64,000 bases of DNA from Streptomyces novaecaesareae. GTDB lineage: Bacteria > Actinomycetota > Actinomycetes > Streptomycetales > Streptomycetaceae. The DNA lies in assembly GCF_000716875.1 (NCBI RefSeq), contig NZ_JNWQ01000002.1:62001-126000 (forward strand), written 5' to 3'. The position numbers and the translations under genes were made by a program. The notes under the pieces are model-generated. The model made no database searches and was not told the DNA's origin. It was given only the letters and a program-made list of their open reading frames with translations. Shown piece after piece: positions 8,925-17,378 of this stretch; the stretch's first letter is position 1; every line of letters starts with the position of its first letter.

Positions 8925-10322
8925 CTAGAAGGTCCGGGAACGCTCGGGGCGGAGCTCCAGCGGTGCGTCCGGCGCGCCGACCAGCTCCCGCAGCACCTCG
9001 CGGAAGCGGTCCACCTGCTCCGCCACCGAGCGTTCGTCGTAGAGGTTGCTGTTGTACTGGATGCCGGCGACGACATCGCCGGCCGGGTCGAGGTTGAGCG
9101 TCCACAGCGCGCCGTTGGGCACGTCCGAGCCCACCGGCTGCGAGGTGAGCCGACGCCGCACCTCGGTGTACTCCAGGTCCCCGATCAGCTCCCCGTCGAG
9201 CAGGAACGGGAACGGGAAGACCTGGAAGACGCAGGCGGCCCGGCCGTCCTCCAGCGTCGGCAGCATCAACTCCGGTGCCTGGGCGAGGATCTGCCCGAAC
9301 GGGATGTCGTGGGCGTAGGCCTCCAGGCTGGTGGTGCGGATCCTGGTCACCACCTCGGCGAAGTCGCGGGCCCCGGCGAGATCGGTGCGCAGCGGGAGGA
9401 AGTTGAAGAACGGCCCGACGGTGTGGTGGAACCGCTCCTCGCCGCGCCCCGGCGAGAAGGTCGGCACCACCACGTCGGGGTTCCCGGTGGAGCGGGCGAC
9501 CATCACCGCGAACGCGCCGAGCAGCACCATGAAGGGCGTGCTGCGCAGGGCCTGGGCGATCTCCACGGCCCGCGCGGTCAGTTCGGCGTCGACGGTGAAG
9601 CGGTGCACGGCGGTGGACTCCGGCAGCCCGGTCGACTTCGGCCGGTCGGTGGGCACCGAAAGGATCTCGGCGCCGGCCAGCTGCTTGCGCCAGAACGCCC
9701 GCGCCCCCTCCAGCGCCGGATCGGCCGCGAACTCCCGCTGCCAGTCAGCGAATTCGCGGTACGGCAGAGCGGTCGGCAGCTCCGGCTGCCGGTGCCCGCG
9801 GCGCTCGGCGTAGCGGACGGCGAGATCGCGGATGATCAGCCGCACCGACCAGCCGTCGGCCGCGGTGTGGTGCACGACCAGGGCGAGGACCGCGTCGTCC
9901 TCGTCGAAGCGGAGCAAGGTGCCCTGCAGCAGCGGGAGTTCGCGGGCGCTGATGGTGCCCGACTCGACCTCGGTGATCAGCTCCTCCACCGCCCGGTCGC
10001 GCGCCGCCGGATCCGCTCCGGGCAGCTCCCGCAGCTCCAGCCGTACCGGCGTGGGCGGATGGATCTCCTGGTGGCGCTCGTCCGCGCCGCGGACGATGGC
10101 GGTCCGCAGGGCCTCGTGCCGGACCACCACGTCGTCCAGGGCCAGTTGCAGCGTCCCGACGTCGACCTTCCCACGCAGCCGCCAGCCGTGCACGATGTGG
10201 AACCGCGGGCCGAACGGCCCCTCCTCGTCACCGCGGTCGAAACCGCAGAGGAACTCCTGGTTGAAGGAGAGCGGCCGTGTGGTCTCCTGGCCTTCCGACC
10301 ACGGCTTCGCATCGGGACTCAT
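8925..10322 (-). CDS. Free-standing NRPS condensation enzyme (SgcC5-like)
   Basis: 465 aa, a complete condensation domain and nothing else. The start is the ATG at 10322 with AAGGAA upstream. The catalytic HHxxxDG is His151-His152 to Gly157 (HHTAADG). Downstream are the usual DRPK, PFFNFLPLR and DIPFGQIL-type segments. In C-1027, the homologue SgcC5 joins a PCP-bound beta-amino acid to a hydroxyl of the enediyne core, forming an ester, and can also make amides. Here it would take the aryl-acyl group from the A-PCP protein at 3999-5753. It is transcribed on its own, divergent from the monooxygenase at 10501 with a 178-base shared promoter gap. Confidence 0.9.
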   Translation of the reverse strand: MSPDAKPWSEGQETTRPLSFNQEFLCGFDRGDEEGPFGPRFHIVHGWRLRGKVDVGTLQLALDDVVVRHEALRTAIVRGADERHQEIHPPTPVRLELRELPGADPAARDRAVEELITEVESGTISARELPLLQGTLLRFDEDDAVLALVVHHTAADGWSVRLIIRDLAVRYAERRGHRQPELPTALPYREFADWQREFAADPALEGARAFWRKQLAGAEILSVPTDRPKSTGLPESTAVHRFTVDAELTARAVEIAQALRSTPFMVLLGAFAVMVARSTGNPDVVVPTFSPGRGEERFHHTVGPFFNFLPLRTDLAGARDFAEVVTRIRTTSLEAYAHDIPFGQILAQAPELMLPTLEDGRAACVFQVFPFPFLLDGELIGDLEYTEVRRRLTSQPVGSDVPNGALWTLNLDPAGDVVAGIQYNSNLYDERSVAEQVDRFREVLRELVGAPDAPLELRPERSRTF

Positions 10323-10500
10323 GGGGAATTCCTTTCGCTGGGACCGGTCGATTCGCCCCGGAACCGTAGCAACTGCCCTCCCGCGGTGGTTCTTCGATCG
10401 TGCTGGCAATCGGGGAGGTGCGGCCCGGCCGTCCCGCGCGCGACGCTGGCCGGGAAAGTCCAGCTGACACCCGGTCGAACCGCAGAGGAGCTGCGCCGCC

Positions 10501-11742
10501 ATGACGCTCGCCACGAATGCCGCAGGGCCCGGTTCGCCGCTGCCCCCCGAGTCCGTTCCGACGCCGGGCGAGCTCATCGCCAGGGCCGAGGCCATCGCCC
10601 CGCTCCTGGTGCCCCGGCAGGCCGAGACCGAACAGCGCACCTACTACGCCCAGGACACCCACGAGGAGTTCGCCGCGGCGGGCTTCTACCGGATCCTCGT
10701 CCCCAAGCGGTACGGCGGGTACGAACTCGGCGTCGACACCTTCCTGCGAGTGGCGATGACCCTCGCCCGCGGCTGCCCGTCGACGGGCTGGATGTACTGC
10801 CTCGGCGCGACCCACGCCCTCCCGGCGGCCTCGCTGTTCGGCGAGCGGGCGCAGGCCGAGCTGTTCGCCGGAGGAGACTTCATCTGCCCGGCCACCATCG
10901 TGCCGAGCGGCTCCGCCGAGCGGGCCGAGGGCGGCGGCTGGAAGGTCGACGGCACCTGGAACTACTGCTCGGGCTCGCCGTACGCCACGCACTTCATGGG
11001 CCACATCCCGATGCCCGGCGAGGACGGCGAGCCGCCCGCGCCGATGCTGTTCGTCGCCCCGCGCAGCGAGTTCCGCCGGCTCGACGACTGGGGAGGCCAA
11101 CTGGGCCTCAAGGGCAGCGGTTCGCACAGCATCGTGATCGAGGACGGGCACGTCCCGGACCACCTCACGCTCCCCAGGACGCACATGAGCGAGGTCGTCG
11201 TCGACGAGGGCACGCCCGGCTACCGGCTGCACGGCAACCCGGAGTACGGCGGCGGCTCGCTCAGCTTCATGGTGCTGGAGGTGGCCTCGCTCGCCGTGGG
11301 CATGGCCCAGGGCGCGCTGGACGCCTACGGGGAGCTGATGGTCGGCCGCACCACGCTGTTCCCGCCCGTGGTCGCCCGGGCCGAGGACCCGGACTACCAG
11401 TTCTGGTACGGCGAGGCGGCGGGCATGATCGCCACCGCCGAGGCGGCCGTGCTGCAGGCGGTCAGGCAGTGGCAGGACCTCTGCGCGCAGGGGCCGGGCG
11501 CCTTCACCCGGGAGGAGGACCTGCGCATCGCCACCATCTGCCGCGAGGTGATCCGGCTCTGCTGGCACGCCGTGGAGGGGCAGCTGTTCCCGACGGCGGG
11601 TTCGAGCTCGGTGCGGCACGGCGAGCGGATCGAGCGGGTCTGGCGCGACCTGTCCACGCTGCACAGCCACTCCGGGATCGGCGTCTTCCTGTCCGCGGTG
11701 ACCACCCGGGAGCTGGCCCGCGCCCGCTTCGGCGTCAAGTAG
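10501..11742 (+). CDS. Acyl-CoA-dehydrogenase-like flavin monooxygenase (group D)
   Basis: 413 aa. Start ATG with AGAGGAG upstream. The N-terminal helical half, central beta domain (WNYCSGSPYATHFMG; LGLKGSGSHSIVIEDGHVP) and C-terminal four-helix part place it with the HsaA/DszC/HpaH-C2 flavin monooxygenases rather than true acyl-CoA dehydrogenases. The usual catalytic Glu of dehydrogenases is not evident. Such enzymes take reduced flavin from a separate reductase and hydroxylate phenols or heteroatoms. It is followed by a repeat-filled 97-base gap and then a BBE-like oxidase on the same strand, which suggests the two act in sequence. It is a second candidate, besides the HpaB-type enzyme, for aromatic or core hydroxylation. 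Confidence 0.85.
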   Translation: MTLATNAAGPGSPLPPESVPTPGELIARAEAIAPLLVPRQAETEQRTYYAQDTHEEFAAAGFYRILVPKRYGGYELGVDTFLRVAMTLARGCPSTGWMYCLGATHALPAASLFGERAQAELFAGGDFICPATIVPSGSAERAEGGGWKVDGTWNYCSGSPYATHFMGHIPMPGEDGEPPAPMLFVAPRSEFRRLDDWGGQLGLKGSGSHSIVIEDGHVPDHLTLPRTHMSEVVVDEGTPGYRLHGNPEYGGGSLSFMVLEVASLAVGMAQGALDAYGELMVGRTTLFPPVVARAEDPDYQFWYGEAAGMIATAEAAVLQAVRQWQDLCAQGPGAFTREEDLRIATICREVIRLCWHAVEGQLFPTAGSSSVRHGERIERVWRDLSTLHSHSGIGVFLSAVTTRELARARFGVK

Positions 11743-11814
11743 TCCGAGCGGCCCGAGTAGTCCGAGCAGCGAGAGCAGTCCGACCAGCCAGAGCAGTCCG
11801 ACCAGCCCACGTAC
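11743..11814 (+). repeat. Tandem 18-bp repeat, four units
   Basis: Four head-to-tail 18-base units starting TCCGA at 11743, 11761, 11779 and 11797. The middle units share about 17 identical bases and the outer ones are degenerate. The array begins right after the stop of the monooxygenase gene and ends about 25 bases before the next start codon. It may be replication slippage in a non-coding spacer; no hairpin with a terminator look is formed. Confidence 0.8.
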
Positions 11815-11839
11815 CCATTCCAGAGCGGGAGTTCGAGCC

Positions 11840-13216
11840 ATGACCGAGACCGAGCAGGCCGTCGCGCTGCCCGGGGAGCCCGCCTTCGCCGCCGCGAGCG
11901 CCGTGTTCAACCTGGCGGCGCCGGTCCGGCCCGCGGCGGCGGTGACGGTCCGTACCGTCGAGCAGGTCCGGGCGGCACTGCGCCACGCGGAACGCGCCGG
12001 GCAGTGGGTCCGGGTGCACACCACCGGGCACGCCTCCTCCTCGGCGCGCCCGATGGACGACACCCTGCTGATCCGCACCGAACCGGCGGGCCCGGTCGAG
12101 GTCGACCCGGTGGCCCGCACCGCCCGCATCCCGGCCGGAACCCGCTGGGGCGAGGTGGTCGAGGCGGCGGCGAAGTACGGACTGGCCGCGCCGCACGGCT
12201 CCTCGCCGACGGTCGGTGTGGTCGGCTACCTGCTGCGCGGCGGGATCAGCTTCTACGGCCGGCGGGCCGGGCTCGCCGTGAACAGCGTCCGGGCCGTCGA
12301 ACTCGTCACCCCGGACGGCGAGTTCCACCGCGTCTCGGCGGGCGCCGACCCCGAGCTGTTCTGGGCGCTGCGCGGGGGCGGGGGCGGCCTCGGCGTCGTC
12401 ACCGCGATCGAGCTCGGGCTGTTCCCGGCCGCCCGGGTGGTCACCGGAGCGGCCTTCTGGCCCGCCTCGCACGGCCCCGAGCTGCTGAACCGCTGGCTGC
12501 GCTGGAGCCGCAGCGCACCCGAGGCCGTCACCACGGCGTTCCGGGTGATGAACCTGCCGAACGTGCCCGAGATCCCGCCGGCGCTGACCGCCGGCCCGGT
12601 GGTGTGCCTGGCCGGCGTGGTGCTCAGCCCGACCGACGGCGACCGGGCGACCGCCGAACGCCGGGCCGCCGACCTGCTCGGCCCGCTGCGCGCGATCGCC
12701 GAGCCGGTGCTGGACACCTGGTGCACCACCACCCCGCCCGCCGTGGTCCGCACGCACATGGACCCGACCGATCCGGTGCCCGTCCTGGGGGACCACCTGC
12801 TGCTCTCCGACCTCGGCGAGGACGGCGCCGGGGCCTTCCTCCGGGTGCTCGGCGAGGGCTCGGGATCGCCGCTGGTCAACGCCGAACTGCGGCAGCTCGG
12901 CGGCGCGCTCGCGGTGCCCGATCCGGCCGGCGGGGCGCTGAGCCACCTGGACGCCGCATTCGCCTTCACGGCGGGCGGTCTGGCGGTCGACCCGGGCACG
13001 ACGGCGGCGATCCGGGCGCACTGCGCCGAGGCCCGCGCCGCCCTGGCGCCCTGGGACACCGGACGGACGGCGCCGACCCTGGTCGAGCGCCTGGACCAGC
13101 CGCAGCGGCACCTGTCGGCCGCCGCCGTCGAGCGGGTGGACGCCGTCCGCCGCCGGGTGGACCCCTCCGGGCGGCTGCGCCACGACGTCCCGCCGGGGGC
13201 CTCCGCCCTGCACTGA
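11840..13216 (+). CDS. BBE-like FAD-linked oxidase
   Basis: 458 aa, PCMH-type FAD-binding oxidase. The start is the ATG at 11840 with GGGAG about 9 bases upstream. The covalent-flavin His is in TTGHASS. The second flavin contact reads HGSSPTVGVVGYLLRGG, with Ser where bicovalent members have Cys, so it is probably monocovalent, unlike the truncated oxidase at the left edge. The later LVTPDGEF.RVSA..DPELFWALRGGGGG.GVVTA segment is the classic end of the FAD domain. The substrate-binding part is short, and the C-terminus has the VDPSGRLRHD segment typical of the family. It follows the monooxygenase gene and probably oxidises that enzyme's product. A strong terminator follows. Confidence 0.88.
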   Translation: MTETEQAVALPGEPAFAAASAVFNLAAPVRPAAAVTVRTVEQVRAALRHAERAGQWVRVHTTGHASSSARPMDDTLLIRTEPAGPVEVDPVARTARIPAGTRWGEVVEAAAKYGLAAPHGSSPTVGVVGYLLRGGISFYGRRAGLAVNSVRAVELVTPDGEFHRVSAGADPELFWALRGGGGGLGVVTAIELGLFPAARVVTGAAFWPASHGPELLNRWLRWSRSAPEAVTTAFRVMNLPNVPEIPPALTAGPVVCLAGVVLSPTDGDRATAERRAADLLGPLRAIAEPVLDTWCTTTPPAVVRTHMDPTDPVPVLGDHLLLSDLGEDGAGAFLRVLGEGSGSPLVNAELRQLGGALAVPDPAGGALSHLDAAFAFTAGGLAVDPGTTAAIRAHCAEARAALAPWDTGRTAPTLVERLDQPQRHLSAAAVERVDAVRRRVDPSGRLRHDVPPGASALH

Positions 13217-13254
13217 CCACGGGCCGGTCGGCACCGGTACCGAAAGCGCCCGTG

Positions 13255-13289
13255 GAAACGCCCTCCGCAGCTCCTGCGGAGGGCGTTTC
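13255..13289 (+). terminator. Rho-independent-like hairpin after BBE oxidase
   Basis: A perfect 16-bp stem with a 3-base loop (arms 13255-13270 and 13274-13289), 38 bases after the stop of the FAD oxidase. It ends that transcription unit before the unbV promoter region. There is no long T tract, as is usual in this group. Confidence 0.85.
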
Positions 13290-13550
13290 GTCATATCGGG
13301 GGCCCGGCATTCGGACGGGAAAACACTTGGCAAAATCCGCGGTGGGTCGGTGAGCAATGTGAGAGAAGCCTTTTCGGGGGCCCGGCGTACATGCTCGTGG
13401 AGTAGACCTGCGCGTGAAGTGGGATTCACCGTCGCAATTCGGGAGCGCGGATTCCAGGGCCCGGGACTTTCCTGTCCGGCGGAGCCGGCCGCGTCATGGA
13501 ACTCGAATGCGATTACAGGGTCGTATGCGATCTGTCGAGAGGGGAACGCG
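13290..13550 (+). promoter_or_regulatory. unbV-unbU upstream region with an inverted repeat
   Basis: Non-coding 261-base stretch, less GC-rich than its surroundings. It must hold the promoter for unbV and unbU. An inverted repeat GTGAA-N6-TTCAC lies at 13414-13429, a spacing and form typical of an operator. The ribosome site GAGAGGGG at 13537-13544 decides the GTG start at 13551. I see no convincing -35/-10 pair. Confidence 0.5.
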
Positions 13551-15530
13551 GTGGCATTCCGTGAACGATTCCGCAGACTGATACCAGGCCTGGTGGTGGT
13601 GCTGGTCGCCGCCTCGCTGTTCTTCGCCGCCCGGAGCTCGGTCGCGGTGGCCGGGGCGGAGGAGACCGCGAAGCAGTACGGCTTCAAGGAGATGCCCATC
13701 GCGATGCCGCCCGGCTACGACCAGAAGCCGATGAGGACGGTCCGGGACGTCAACCCGGCCTACCAGAAGATCCGTTCGTGGATCTCCTCGGTCGGGGCCA
13801 GCATCGCGATCAACGACCTCACCGGGCACGGCGTGGCCGACAGCATGTGCATCGTCGACACCAGGACCGACAGCGTCATCGTGACGTACACCCCGACCGC
13901 CAGGCCGGCCGACCGCTTCACGCCGTTCGTCCTGGACGGCTCGCCGCTGCCGATGGACACCACCATGGCGCCCACCGGCTGCACGCCCGGCGACTTCAAC
14001 GGCGACGGCCGGATGGACCTCCTGGTGACGTACTGGGGCCGCACGCCGATCCTGTTCATGGCCAGGTCGGACGCCGCCGAGCCGTCCCCGAGCGCCTACG
14101 CGGCGCGGGAGCTGGTGCCCTCGGAGTCCCTGGACGGGAAGTACCACGGGCCGCGGTGGAACACCGACGCGGCCTACGTCGGGGACCTCGACGGCAGCGG
14201 ACACCCGTCGATCGTGATCGGGAACTACTTCCCCGACTCCGACGTGCTGGACCCGCACGGCCTCAACAACGTCTCGATGAACAACTCGCTGTCCAGCGCC
14301 AAGAACGCCGGCGGCGACCACGTGCTGCGCTGGCAGCAGGCCACCTCGGGCCCGGCGCCCACGGCCTCCTACGTGGAGGAGAAGGGCGCCATCCCGTGGG
14401 ACGCGTCGACCGGCTGGACGCTGGCGATCTCGGGCGCCGACCTCACCGGTGACGGACTGCCCGACCTGTACGTCGCCAACGACTTCGGCCACGGGCACCT
14501 GCTGTACAACCGGTCGACGCCCGGGCAGATCAGGTTCACCGAGGCCAAGGGCGAGCGCACGCCGACCACCCCCAAGTCCTTCGTGCTCGGCAACGGCTCG
14601 TTCAAGGGCATGGGCGTCGACTTCGGCGACCTCGGCCACGACGGCAGGTTCGACATGGTGGTCAGCAACATCACCGTCGCGTGGGGCCTGGAGGAGAGCA
14701 ACTTCGTCTGGATCAACCGGGCCAAGGACGAGGCCGACATGCGGAGCAAGATGGAGCAGGGCGTCGCGCCGTTCACCCAGGAGGCCGAGGAGTACGGCAT
14801 GGCCTGGACCGGCTGGGGCTGGGACGCCAAGATGGGCGACTTCCTCAACAACGGCGACCTGAACGTCCTGCAGGCCACCGGCTTCGTGAAGGGCAAGATC
14901 GACCGCTGGCCGTGGCTGCAGGAGATGGCCATGACCAACGACGACCTGCTGTCCAACCCCGCGATGTGGCCCAACGTCCAGCCCGGTGACGACATCGCCG
15001 GCGACGAGGCGATCGCCTTCTACGCCAAGACCTCCGGCGGGAAGTACGCCAACATCAGCTCGCAGCTGGGCATCGCGGTGCCCACGCCGACCCGCGGCAT
15101 CGCCACCGGCGACACCACGGGGACCGGCGCGCTGGACTTCGCCGTGGCCCGCCAGTGGGGGCCGCCCGCCTTCTACTGCAACACCTCGACGAACCTCGGC
15201 GACTACCTCAACCTGCGGCTCTACCGGCCGACCGGCGAGGACGGGTCGGGCCAGGGCCTGGTGAACACCGGGGCGCCGGCGTACGACGCCAAGGTGAGCG
15301 TCACCACCCCCGAGGGCACCCAGGTCTCCCAGCTCGACGGCGGCGGCGGCCACGGCGGCTACCGCAGCTTCGACGTGCGCTTCGGTCTCGGCTCCCACCA
15401 CGGTCCGGTCAGCGTCCACCTGACCTGGCGCGACGCGAAGGGCCAGCCGCACGAGACGACCAAGGAGTTCACGCCCGGTACGCACTCCCTCATGCTGACC
15501 AGCGACGTCCAGGAGGTCCCCAACCGATGA
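13551..15530 (+). CDS. unbV: UnbV-type enediyne protein (FG-GAP/ASPIC), exported or anchored
   Basis: 659 aa. The start is the GTG at 13551, 6 bases after GAGAGGGG; the longer open frame upstream is the promoter region. The N-terminus (RERFRRLIPG then a run of V, L and A to about residue 33) is a signal peptide or membrane anchor. There follow at least five FG-GAP/calcium-loop repeats, e.g. GDFNGDGRMD (about 146), GDLDGSG (about 211), ADLTGDGLPD (about 295), GDLGHDG (about 358) and GDTTGTG (about 519). The C-terminal ASPIC/UnbV domain has GAPAYDAKV and the VRFGLG signature. UnbV is one of the conserved genes that mark enediyne warhead cassettes; its biochemical role is not known to me. It overlaps unbU by ATGA, so the two are made together. 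A beta-propeller outside the membrane is the likely form. Confidence 0.92.
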   Translation: MAFRERFRRLIPGLVVVLVAASLFFAARSSVAVAGAEETAKQYGFKEMPIAMPPGYDQKPMRTVRDVNPAYQKIRSWISSVGASIAINDLTGHGVADSMCIVDTRTDSVIVTYTPTARPADRFTPFVLDGSPLPMDTTMAPTGCTPGDFNGDGRMDLLVTYWGRTPILFMARSDAAEPSPSAYAARELVPSESLDGKYHGPRWNTDAAYVGDLDGSGHPSIVIGNYFPDSDVLDPHGLNNVSMNNSLSSAKNAGGDHVLRWQQATSGPAPTASYVEEKGAIPWDASTGWTLAISGADLTGDGLPDLYVANDFGHGHLLYNRSTPGQIRFTEAKGERTPTTPKSFVLGNGSFKGMGVDFGDLGHDGRFDMVVSNITVAWGLEESNFVWINRAKDEADMRSKMEQGVAPFTQEAEEYGMAWTGWGWDAKMGDFLNNGDLNVLQATGFVKGKIDRWPWLQEMAMTNDDLLSNPAMWPNVQPGDDIAGDEAIAFYAKTSGGKYANISSQLGIAVPTPTRGIATGDTTGTGALDFAVARQWGPPAFYCNTSTNLGDYLNLRLYRPTGEDGSGQGLVNTGAPAYDAKVSVTTPEGTQVSQLDGGGGHGGYRSFDVRFGLGSHHGPVSVHLTWRDAKGQPHETTKEFTPGTHSLMLTSDVQEVPNR

Positions 15531-16573
15531 GCGTGACCGCGCAATCCCGGCCCGGCGCCCCCGCGGCGCCCCCGCCGCCCGCCCCCGCGAAGCCGAAGGA
15601 CCCGCGCTACCTCGCCCTGCGGAACTTCGCGATCTCCATCAGCGTGTTCAACACCTTCGGGTACACCCTGCTCGGCTTCGAGCAGCCCTGGCTGTGGGCG
15701 TTCATCGCGGTGTTCACCGCCTACGCCTGCGAGATCTGCTTCGAGCTGATCAGCGCCTGGGCGCAGCGGCGCGGGCCGCGCTTCCTCGGGAACGGGGCGC
15801 GCGGGGTCTACGAGTTCCTGCTGCCGGCGCACATCACGGCGCTCGCGGTCAACATGCTGACCTACGGGAACAACCAGCTGCTGCCGGTGATCTTCGGCGT
15901 GGTCATCGGCGTCGGCGGCAAGCACGCCCTGCAGGCGCCGGTCGCGGGCCGGATGCGGCACTTCATGAACCCGTCGAACTTCGGGATCACGATGTCGCTG
16001 GTGTGCTTCGGCTCCTGGTTCAGCATCGCGCCGCCGTACCAGTTCACGGAGAACGCGAACACGTTCTTCCGGATCATGATCCCGCTGATCATCGCCACCG
16101 CGGGGACGGTGATCAACGCCCTGCTCACCAAGCGGACCCCGCTGATCGTCGGCTGGCTCGGCGCGTTCGCCATCCAGGCCTTCGTCCGGCACTGGATCTG
16201 GGACGTCGCGCTGTTCTCCGCCCTCGGCGCGATGACCGGTGTCGCCTTCGTGCTGTTCACCAACTACATGATCAGCGACCCGGGAACCACACCGATGAAG
16301 GCCTGGCCCCAGTTCATGTTCGGCTCCGCGGTCGCCACGGTCTACGCGGTCCTGATGGTGTTCAACGTGGTCTACACGCTGTTCTTCGCCACCACGATCG
16401 TCTGCGGCCTGCGCGGGCTCGGCTGGTGGGTCGCGCACTGGATCAAGCGGTCCCGGGAGGCGGGCGGCGCGTACACCCCGGGTGGGACGGCCGTGCAGCA
16501 GCAGGCCGGTGGAGCCGGCGCCGTACCGCTGGGCACTCCGCGGCCGGCCGGGGCCCCGACGCCCGGCGCCTGA
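15527..16573 (+). CDS. unbU: UnbU-type enediyne integral membrane protein
   Basis: 348 aa. The start ATG overlaps the unbV stop (ATGA) and has AGGAGG 10 bases upstream. After a Pro/Ala-rich cytoplasmic-looking N-terminus (about 30 residues), the rest is mostly hydrophobic segments, about eight to ten: FNTFGYTLLGF, LWAFIAVFTAYACEICFELI, LPVIFGVVIGVGGKHAL, IMIPLIIATAGTVINALL, FVLFTNYMISDPGTTP and others. The pattern resembles the NqrB/RnfD family, whose flavin-binding subunits move electrons across the membrane. UnbU is part of the conserved enediyne cassette. With the extracytoplasmic UnbV it may form a membrane complex for redox chemistry or export; this is inference. A 21-bp hairpin follows the stop. 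Confidence 0.9.
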   Translation: MSVTAQSRPGAPAAPPPPAPAKPKDPRYLALRNFAISISVFNTFGYTLLGFEQPWLWAFIAVFTAYACEICFELISAWAQRRGPRFLGNGARGVYEFLLPAHITALAVNMLTYGNNQLLPVIFGVVIGVGGKHALQAPVAGRMRHFMNPSNFGITMSLVCFGSWFSIAPPYQFTENANTFFRIMIPLIIATAGTVINALLTKRTPLIVGWLGAFAIQAFVRHWIWDVALFSALGAMTGVAFVLFTNYMISDPGTTPMKAWPQFMFGSAVATVYAVLMVFNVVYTLFFATTIVCGLRGLGWWVAHWIKRSREAGGAYTPGGTAVQQQAGGAGAVPLGTPRPAGAPTPGA

Positions 16574-16579
16574 CACCGC

Positions 16580-16626
16580 AACGGCTCCGTGGCGCTGCCC
16601 CGTTCGGGCAGCGCCACGGAGCCGTT
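16580..16626. terminator. Bidirectional terminator between unbU and mycothiol enzyme
   Basis: A perfect 21-bp stem with a 5-base loop (16580-16600 and 16606-16626). It lies between the convergent stops of unbU (16573) and the minus-strand gene ending at 16644, so it can serve both. Confidence 0.92.
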
Positions 16627-16643
16627 TCCGATGACGCCTACGC

Positions 16644-17378
16644 TCAGGCGAGAACGGCCTCGACGGGCACCGTCGGCGGGTGGAACGGGCCCCAGGTGAA
16701 GGCGGGCAGCCAGGGCTCCGGCGCGGCGCTCCACGCCAGGGAGGCGATCTGGGCGAGCGAGCGCCGGCCGGTGAGCGTACGGAGCAGGTCGTGGCGGTGC
16801 CCGCGCAGCACGGCGGCCGGCTCGCCGTCGCCGGCCGTCCAGGCGGCGCCCGGCGCCTCGATGCGCACCGCCGGAAGCCCGTGCGTGCGCACCGCGTTCG
16901 CGAAGCCCCGGACGACCAGGTCCAGCGAGGAGGGGTAGGACGGGTGGTCCGTGACCACCGGCACCCCGAGCGCGCCGCGCAGGTCGAGCTCGTGGGTGAA
17001 CGCGTCCATCATCAGCATCGTGTGCCTCAACTGCGGTGCCGTGGTGACCACGTGCTCCACCGGGCCGTCCAGCCGCGACCACTCGGCGAGCAGCTCGCCG
17101 AGGCCGCCGTCGGGGTCGGCGTCGGGGTCGGCGTGCGGGACCTCCCACAGGTTGCCGGGCGCGTCGGCGGCCACCGTCCGGCAGACCTCCAGCAGGTGGC
17201 CGACCACGTCCCGGACCGTCCACCCCGGACAGGCCGGGACGGGAACGGCGGCCGAGCCGGGCCGATCGCCCAGCAACCCGGTGATGTTCTCCCGGGAGCC
17301 GCGGTAGGCGAGATGGTCGGGCGCCCGCTCCCAGAGCGGCCCGGGCGCTGCCTCGACGTTCGGCCGATGCGTACTCAT
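16644..17378 (-). CDS. Mycothiol-dependent maleylpyruvate-isomerase-family (DinB-like) enzyme
   Basis: 244 aa. The start is the ATG at 17378, with GAAGGAGAA about 7 bases upstream. The N-terminal domain has the CPGWTVRDVVGHLLE signature of the MDMPI/DinB-like four-helix bundle, and DAFTHELDLRGALG gives the usual metal-site helix. Members of this family use mycothiol as cofactor for isomerisation or S-transfer; others have no known reaction. It is the only minus-strand gene between unbU and the first unbL paralogue. Because enediynes are set off by thiols, a mycothiol enzyme inside the cluster could deal with reactive product or open an epoxide, but this is a guess from context. Confidence 0.82.
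   Translation of the reverse strand: MSTHRPNVEAAPGPLWERAPDHLAYRGSRENITGLLGDRPGSAAVPVPACPGWTVRDVVGHLLEVCRTVAADAPGNLWEVPHADPDADPDGGLGELLAEWSRLDGPVEHVVTTAPQLRHTMLMMDAFTHELDLRGALGVPVVTDHPSYPSSLDLVVRGFANAVRTHGLPAVRIEAPGAAWTAGDGEPAAVLRGHRHDLLRTLTGRRSLAQIASLAWSAAPEPWLPAFTWGPFHPPTVPVEAVLA

Noticed and set aside
13494..15485. 663-codon minus-strand open frame
   Set aside because: Shadow of unbV; no ribosome site or motif.
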